DNA from: Candidatus Saccharimonadota bacterium
GTDB lineage: Bacteria > Patescibacteriota > Saccharimonadia > Saccharimonadales > Saccharimonadaceae
NCBI GenBank assembly: GCA_017432305.1
Contig: JAFRJK010000001.1
Coordinates: forward strand, 1 to 64,000
Length of the DNA stretch: 64,000 nt
Direction: 5' to 3'
Shown here: piece after piece, positions 59,032 to 64,000 of the stretch
Layout: each line of letters opens with the position of its first letter
Numbering within the stretch: the stretch's first letter is position 1
The notes under the pieces: model-generated
Database searches by the model: none
Seen by the model: the letters and a program-made list of their open reading frames with translations, nothing else
What the model was told of the DNA's origin: nothing
Made by a program: the position numbers and the translations under genes

Positions 59032-59751
59032 ATGATTGATATCCATTGTCATATTATGCCAGGGGTGGACGATGGTAGTAAAAACCTCGAAGAGAGTTTA
59101 GCTATTTTTGAGAACGCTGCCACTTCCGGAATTACGGATATCATTTTAACTCCACACTACATTAAAGGCACTCGCTATCAATACGATAACGAAAATAAAG
59201 AGAAACTTGCCGAGATTTTAAGAGAAGCTCTTCGTCGTGCCGAACTTGATATAAATGTCTATATTGGGAACGAGATTTATATTGATGAAAGTGTTCCAAA
59301 ACTTCTCGATGAGCATAAAATTGCAACCTTAGCTGGCTCAAGATATATTCTTATTGAACTTCCAGTTAACTCTGAATTTCACTCTGCTCCAGAGCTTATC
59401 TTTAAGCTAATCTCAAGCGACTTCATACCAGTTATTGCCCACCCAGAACGCTATATTTATTTCCAAAAACATCCCGAAAAAGTTGACCGCTATATTGAAC
59501 TTGGATGTCTAATGCAAGGAAATTATATGTCCCTCCTTGGAAAATATGGTAAAAAGGCTAAATCAACCCTAAAATACCTACTCCAAGAGAGAAAAATTGA
59601 TCTTCTTGCCTCGGATATCCACCACTCTTATCATGAATACCGCCTCCCTGAAGCCGAGAAAAAAGTCCTAAGAATCGTAAGAGATAAAGATCTCGTCCAA
59701 AAATTATTTATCGAAAATCCAGAGAAAATCATTAAAAACCAGGAGATTTAA
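59032..59751 (+). CDS. PHP-type tyrosine-protein phosphatase (CpsB/CapC)
   Basis: A 239-residue metal-dependent phosphatase: HCH at residues 5-7 (MIDIHCHIMPGVDDGS), TPHY near 41, ELP and PVIAHPERY near 142-150, and LASDIHH near 202, all metal ligands of the PHP fold. It removes phosphate from the BY-kinase tail. Eight bases after the kinase gene. Confidence 0.95.
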   Translation: MIDIHCHIMPGVDDGSKNLEESLAIFENAATSGITDIILTPHYIKGTRYQYDNENKEKLAEILREALRRAELDINVYIGNEIYIDESVPKLLDEHKIATLAGSRYILIELPVNSEFHSAPELIFKLISSDFIPVIAHPERYIYFQKHPEKVDRYIELGCLMQGNYMSLLGKYGKKAKSTLKYLLQERKIDLLASDIHHSYHEYRLPEAEKKVLRIVRDKDLVQKLFIENPEKIIKNQEI

Positions 59752-59752
59752 T

Positions 59753-61219
59753 ATGAAAGATCGCGAAACACTTAACTTAATTTCAAAAATCCTACTAGCT
59801 CTCTTTCTAGTCGTCGCAACCGTCTTTATGATTAGAATTGCCACGATGGCCTTTCTCCCAGCTAAATTCTTTTATCCACTTCTCCTCGTTATCGTTATCT
59901 TCGCTATTTTCTTTGGATTTTTCACCTTCTATCGCCGTTCTAGTCGCGTCACAAAAACGGTTTTTAATATTATTTCAATTGTTTTAACCGTCGTTATGGC
60001 ATTTTCTACCTTTAAGATTAACGAAATTGCGGGCTTTCTAAATAAGAACCTAGAGAATCATAAAACCTATTCCGTCTATAACCTAATTGTTAAAAAAGAT
60101 TCAAAAATCGAAGGTTTAAACGATCTAAACGCTCCGGAAATCTTCACCTATGAAGAACCAGTAAAAGAAATTTCAGATGTTAAACTAACAGAAACTGTCG
60201 AAAATAAGGTTAAAAACGCTAACTTAATCTTTAAAGACGATCTCTCTAGCGTGATGGAACGTGTTGTAAGAATTGCTGACACTACGGCTCTCATTAATAA
60301 CGGTACCTATGAATCCTATATCTCTGTTAATGAAGACTATGAAGAAAAAATCAAAATTATCGCAACTTTCGAGATTGAGGTCGAAGGAAAAGTTGGTGAC
60401 GAAAACAGCAATGTCACTTCTGATACTATTGCAAACACCCCGTTCATTCTCTTTATTAACGGTATCGATACTAGAACAGATATGATGCCGGCTCACTCTC
60501 TCTCTGACGTCAATATCCTCGCCGCAGTTAATCCAAAAACTAAAAAGATTCTTCTTGTCGCTATCCCACGCGACACCTACGTCCAACTTCATGGCACAAC
60601 CGGTCTTATGGATAAACTTACTCACGCTGGTTCCCGTGGTGGGGTTAACCTTTCTATCTCAACCATTGAAGACTTCATGGGTGTGAAAATCGACCGCTAT
60701 ATCCGTGTGAACTTTAATTTCGTTAAAGACCTTGTTAATTCTATCGGTGGCATTACCGTCACAAACTACGAAAATTACACTGTTATCGCTGCTGACCGTG
60801 CCTGCAAATTCACCCCTGGCGACAACAACGTTGATGGGCGCTGTGCTTTAGCCTTCGCTCGTGAAAGAAAATCCTATAAAACTGGTGACCGCCATCGTGG
60901 TGAAAACCAAGAACAAGTAATCGAACGCTTAGTTGATAAGATTAGTAAAGATTCCAACCTTATTAAAAACTACTCGACAATTATGAATGCTCTTAACGGC
61001 TCGTTTGATACTAACATCACGACCGAAGATATTACTTCGATTGTCCGCTTACAACTCGAAAATATGTCTGGGTGGAAGGTTGAAAGTTACAACGTCAATG
61101 GGGCTGGCGCAATGGCCCGCACAAATAGCTACCCAGGCCAAGATCTCTACGTCTTAATGCCAGACGTAAACACCGTTACAACCGCAAGAAAGAAAATTGA
61201 AGCCATCCTCGCCGAATAG
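59753..61219 (+). CDS. LytR-CpsA-Psr (LCP) family glycopolymer ligase
   Basis: A 488-residue membrane protein with about three N-terminal hydrophobic segments (residues ~10-90) and an extracellular LCP domain: PFILFINGIDTR, LSDVNILAAVNPKTKKILLVAIPRDTYV, DRYIRVNFNFVKDLVNSIGGI and ALAFARERKSYKTGDRHRGENQEQVI. The Arg and Asp residues of those motifs bind the polyprenyl-phosphate donor. LCP enzymes attach the finished polymer to peptidoglycan. Confidence 0.95.
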   Translation: MKDRETLNLISKILLALFLVVATVFMIRIATMAFLPAKFFYPLLLVIVIFAIFFGFFTFYRRSSRVTKTVFNIISIVLTVVMAFSTFKINEIAGFLNKNLENHKTYSVYNLIVKKDSKIEGLNDLNAPEIFTYEEPVKEISDVKLTETVENKVKNANLIFKDDLSSVMERVVRIADTTALINNGTYESYISVNEDYEEKIKIIATFEIEVEGKVGDENSNVTSDTIANTPFILFINGIDTRTDMMPAHSLSDVNILAAVNPKTKKILLVAIPRDTYVQLHGTTGLMDKLTHAGSRGGVNLSISTIEDFMGVKIDRYIRVNFNFVKDLVNSIGGITVTNYENYTVIAADRACKFTPGDNNVDGRCALAFARERKSYKTGDRHRGENQEQVIERLVDKISKDSNLIKNYSTIMNALNGSFDTNITTEDITSIVRLQLENMSGWKVESYNVNGAGAMARTNSYPGQDLYVLMPDVNTVTTARKKIEAILAE

Positions 61220-61250
61220 CTTTCGCTATGCAATATCGCCTTGTGCTATA
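61219..61250. repeat. 32-bp direct repeat, copy 1
   Basis: Identical to 61299-61330, exactly 80 bp downstream. Ends in GTGCTATA, here followed by CTCACTCC. Confidence 0.85.
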
Positions 61251-61276
61251 CTCACTCCGTTCGCAGCACGTCGCTC

Positions 61277-61314
61277 ATTGCATAATGAAAGCATAGGTGC
61301 TTTCGCTATGCAAT
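61277..61314. repeat. imperfect 17-bp palindrome
   Basis: ATTGCATAATGAAAGCA and TGCTTTCGCTATGCAAT pair with two mismatches around a TAGG loop. The right arm belongs to the second 32-bp repeat. Confidence 0.7.
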
Positions 61315-61330
61315 ATCGCCTTGTGCTATA
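61299..61330. repeat. 32-bp direct repeat, copy 2 with promoter
   Basis: This copy runs into the TATAAT box (61327-61332) used by the next gene. Confidence 0.85.
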
Positions 61331-61332
61331 AT
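61327..61332 (+). promoter_or_regulatory. -10 box of a leaderless promoter
   Basis: TATAAT with TGTGC upstream ends 6 nt before ATG 61339. Confidence 0.6.
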
Positions 61333-61338
61333 AAAGCC

Positions 61339-62283
61339 ATGGTTACTAAGAAACACCCAAAGGCTTGCATTATCATGGCAACCTATAACGGAGAGAAATA
61401 TCTCCGTGAACAGCTCGACTCGATTATCGCTCAAACCTACAAAGATTGGGTGCTCTATATTTCTGATGATGGCTCGAAAGATAATACTGTCAAAATTTTG
61501 AAGGAATACCAAAAGAAGCTTGGAAAAGATAAACTAATTATCACTAAAAATTCAAGATCTAAACACGGCGCAAAAGAGAACTTCTGTTTCGCAATCGATA
61601 CTGCGCCAGAAGCTGATTTTTATTTCTTTTCAGACCAGGATGATGTCTGGGAGAAAGATAAAGTAAAACTCCAGCTAGAAGAGATTGAGAAGCTCTCTGG
61701 GCCGTCTCTAGTTTATTGTGACGGTAAGATTGTCGATGAAAACCTAAAGCCTATCACCGAAAAAACCATTAGTGAACAATTCTCGAAAATTCCAAAGAAA
61801 AAACCACTTAACCGTTCTGTCTTTGCAAACCGCGTTGCTGGTTGCACGATGTGCATTAATCGAGAGCTACTCGAAGCCGCAAAGAACCTTAATCCCGAGA
61901 AAATCATCATGCACGACTTCTACATTGTTCTCTACGCTCTATCCTTTGGGAATCTTGTATTTCTCGATAAGGTCCTAAATCTCTATCGTCAACATGGGAA
62001 TAATGCTATGGGTGCAGGTGTAGATTACGTCCAAACGTCTTTAAAAACGAAAATTTCAAAATTTTTCAACAAAAATTTCCATAAAAAGTGGCGTGAAGAT
62101 ACAAGAAAATACCTCGTCCAGGCCGAACATCTCATCGAGAAAAATCCCGACAAAGAAAACCCCGTCATGGAAAAATTCATTAAAATTTCGAAATATAAAA
62201 ACGGTGCTCACCGTGTAATTAGTTTTTATATCAATCACTATCGTACTGAAGATTGGTGGGTGTTAATTGAACGTGGTTTTTAG
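61339..62283 (+). CDS. GT2-family glycosyltransferase
   Basis: A 314-residue enzyme: IIMATYNGEKYLREQLDSI start, the nucleotide-binding ISDDGSKDNT (41-50) and FFSDQDDVW with the DxD metal site. The pattern is that of rhamnosyl- or galactosyltransferases that build surface glycans, consistent with the dTDP-rhamnose genes downstream. ATG 61339 is chosen since the TATAAT box lies 6 nt upstream; longer frames would start before the transcript. Confidence 0.92.
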   Translation: MVTKKHPKACIIMATYNGEKYLREQLDSIIAQTYKDWVLYISDDGSKDNTVKILKEYQKKLGKDKLIITKNSRSKHGAKENFCFAIDTAPEADFYFFSDQDDVWEKDKVKLQLEEIEKLSGPSLVYCDGKIVDENLKPITEKTISEQFSKIPKKKPLNRSVFANRVAGCTMCINRELLEAAKNLNPEKIIMHDFYIVLYALSFGNLVFLDKVLNLYRQHGNNAMGAGVDYVQTSLKTKISKFFNKNFHKKWREDTRKYLVQAEHLIEKNPDKENPVMEKFIKISKYKNGAHRVISFYINHYRTEDWWVLIERGF

Positions 62284-62306
62284 ACGAAAATACTATCTTT
62301 TTATGA

Positions 62307-62312
62307 TATAAT
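62307..62312 (+). promoter_or_regulatory. -10 box before rfbD
   Basis: TATAAT with ATGA upstream ends 9 nt before ATG 62322; only a short AAAGAGA lies between. Confidence 0.5.
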
Positions 62313-62321
62313 TAAAGAGAT

Positions 62322-63191
62322 ATGAGGATTTTAATCACAGGTGCAAACGGGATGCTTGCGCAATCCGTTAAAGCAAAATTTGAAAAAGAAAACGAGTTAA
62401 TTTTAACCGATTCGAAAGAGCTCGACATTACAGATAAAGATGCCGTAATTTCTGAAGTTAGTAAGCTAAAACCGGAACTTATCATAAACTGCGCTGCCTA
62501 TACAAACGTTGATGGCGCTGAAGAAAATGTAGAATTATGTGAAAGAGTAAATGCCCTCGGCCCGACAAACCTCGCAATCGTCGCAAAGTTAGTCGACGCT
62601 CCGCTCGTTCACATTTCGACTGATTATGTCTTTGGTGGTAATAAACCGATAACTGAAGAATACTCCGAAGATGACGAAAAAGCTCCAGAATCAGTTTACG
62701 GGAAAACAAAACTAGCAGGTGAAGTAGGAATTATTAAAAACACCGATAAATTCTATATTTTCCGTACCGCTTGGCTCTACGGTGAAGGAAAAAATTTCGT
62801 CCGCACAATGTTAAACGCCGGAAAAACCCATGACGAAGTTACTGTCGTAGATGACCAACACGGTTCTCCGACCTACGCCGAAGATTTAACCTCTATTATT
62901 TACGAAGCTATAACGAAAAAAATCCCGTTTGGTATTTATAATTCAACTAACGAAGGTTATACGACTTGGTGCGATTTCACAAAGAAAATTTATGAACTCT
63001 CTAACCTAAAAACGAAAGTTACCGGGATTTCGACCGCAGAATATATGGAGAATGCAAAAAAGCCAGTTGCAAAACGCCCACTAAATTCGAAAATGAGTAA
63101 AGATAAATTAAAATCCGCCGGGATTGATGTCCCGACTTGGGAAGATGCTTTAAAACGTTATTTAGTTAAAGAAGGAGAAATAAATGGCTAG
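62322..63191 (+). CDS. rfbD: dTDP-4-dehydrorhamnose reductase
   Basis: A 289-residue short-chain reductase: Rossmann motif [10 protein letters not shown] (3-12), [12 protein letters not shown] near 61-72, [10 protein letters not shown] near 98-107 and the catalytic Tyr-Lys pair in [11 protein letters not shown]. It makes dTDP-L-rhamnose, the last step of the pathway whose first enzyme is encoded next. It overlaps rfbA by 8 bp. Confidence 0.95.
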   Translation: MRILITGANGMLAQSVKAKFEKENELILTDSKELDITDKDAVISEVSKLKPELIINCAAYTNVDGAEENVELCERVNALGPTNLAIVAKLVDAPLVHISTDYVFGGNKPITEEYSEDDEKAPESVYGKTKLAGEVGIIKNTDKFYIFRTAWLYGEGKNFVRTMLNAGKTHDEVTVVDDQHGSPTYAEDLTSIIYEAITKKIPFGIYNSTNEGYTTWCDFTKKIYELSNLKTKVTGISTAEYMENAKKPVAKRPLNSKMSKDKLKSAGIDVPTWEDALKRYLVKEGEING

Positions 63192-64000
63192 AAAAGGTAT
63201 TATTCTTGCAGGAGGCTCGGGGACAAGACTTTATCCTCTGACGCTTGCCACTTCAAAACAACTTATGCCGGTTTATGATAAACCAATGATCTATTATCCA
63301 CTTGCCACCTTGATGGATGCTGGAATTCGTGAAGTTTTAGTTATCACCACCCCGCGTGATAATGAAGCATTTAAAAATCTCCTTGGCGACGGTAAAAAAT
63401 GGGGAATGAGAATCGAGTATAAAATTCAAGAGAATCCGAACGGCCTCGCTGAAGCTTTCATTATTGGCGAAGAATTTATCGGAAGCGATAATGTCGTCCT
63501 CATTCTCGGCGATAATCTTTTCTACGGTGAAAGCTTTAAAGAAATTTTAAAGCGCGCCACTTCTCGCGAAGATGAATCGACCATCTTCGGCTATCACGTT
63601 GATGATCCAAGGCGCTATGGCGTTGTCGAAATCGACGAAAGCGGAAAAGCTATCTCCATCGAAGAAAAACCAGAAAATCCAAAGAGTGATTTTGCTGTTC
63701 CTGGACTTTATTTCTACACAAATGACGTAGTTAACATCGCAAAAACGATTCAACCTTCCGACCGTGGAGAACTCGAAATTACCTCTGTTAATGAGGAATA
63801 TATGAAAAATCGCAAGCTCCATGTCGAAAAACTTGGTCGTGGAATTGCTTGGTTTGATACCGGTACTCATGACGCCCTTATTGAAACCTCCCAATTCGTC
63901 CAAACAATTGAAAAGCGCCAAGGTATGCAAATTTGTTGCCCAGACGAAATTGCTTTTGAAAATGGTTGGATTTCTGCCGACGAATTGAAAGTCCTAGCTG
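63184..64000 (+). CDS. rfbA: glucose-1-phosphate thymidylyltransferase (partial)
   Basis: The first 272 codons, cut by the window edge; the family is about 290 residues, so only the C-terminal end is missing. [36 protein letters not shown] at the start, [10 protein letters not shown] near 110 and [16 protein letters not shown] near 220 are diagnostic of RmlA. It forms dTDP-glucose for rhamnose synthesis. AAGGAG precedes ATG 63184 inside rfbD. Confidence 0.95.
   Translation, partial: MARKGIILAGGSGTRLYPLTLATSKQLMPVYDKPMIYYPLATLMDAGIREVLVITTPRDNEAFKNLLGDGKKWGMRIEYKIQENPNGLAEAFIIGEEFIGSDNVVLILGDNLFYGESFKEILKRATSREDESTIFGYHVDDPRRYGVVEIDESGKAISIEEKPENPKSDFAVPGLYFYTNDVVNIAKTIQPSDRGELEITSVNEEYMKNRKLHVEKLGRGIAWFDTGTHDALIETSQFVQTIEKRQGMQICCPDEIAFENGWISADELKVLA

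Overview
The window looks like a small-genome Patescibacteria (CPR) chromosome, most likely Saccharibacteria (TM7). The reasons are: an S10-spc-alpha ribosomal supercluster without rpmD (L30), compact 1-nt-overlap operons, an RNA polymerase beta' subunit that has lost both zinc sites, cysteine-free S14, L36 and S4, many genes whose ATG sits 6-7 nt after a TATAAT box (leaderless), and FISUMP-like surface-domain cassettes of the kind common in TM7. This is inference from gene content; no 16S gene is present.

Layout. 1-4.9 kb: a hypothetical gene, rpmF-nusB-Nudix-rnc, a hypothetical gene, rpsP and khpA. 5.0-6.5 kb: a gene-free accessory island holding a candidate ~100-nt terminated RNA and at least five promoterless C-terminal coding cassettes in alternating orientation. 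Each begins with the same 19-bp repeat (reading (D/Y)FWRGG) and ends at a shared palindromic site (reading IRC). The architecture is that of a shufflon or a silent donor bank, and this is the most notable feature of the window. 6.5-14.6 kb: a membrane protein, then rpoB-rpoC behind a structured leader. 14.7-32.4 kb: the ribosomal supercluster (rplC to rpsH, rplF to rplO, secY, infA, rpmJ to rplQ, rplM, rpsI), interrupted by a sugar-phosphate transferase plus a large acidic protein between rpsH and rplF, and by a sortase between secY and infA.

32.5-47.1 kb: a hypothetical gene, a reverse-strand glyA-folA-thyA folate/dTMP operon, membrane and hydrolase genes, tRNA-Ala(CGC), a secreted SleB-like hydrolase, rluD-like, holB-like and TPR genes, tRNA-Thr(GGT), queA-tgt (queuosine), a glycosyltransferase and a membrane-anchored protein, then tRNA-Thr(TGT) with a partially duplicated 3' end.

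47.6-57.4 kb: an integrated mobile element. It carries a C5 methyltransferase and a convergent probable restriction enzyme, two paralogous HTH proteins flanking a single-pass protein with an FtsX-like extracellular domain, a structured RNA leader with mutually exclusive pairings, an iteron-like and pseudoknot region, a TOPRIM/zinc/ATPase primase-helicase, and a large serine recombinase whose 3' end runs into the tRNA-Tyr(GTA) gene. 57.6-64 kb: an extracellular polysaccharide locus (Wzz-like, BY-kinase, PHP phosphatase, LCP ligase, GT2 glycosyltransferase, rfbD, rfbA truncated by the window edge).

The polysaccharide locus, the inserted sugar transferase, the sortase, the SleB-like hydrolase and the FISUMP cassettes all point to investment in a variable cell surface, which fits a host-attached episymbiont lifestyle.
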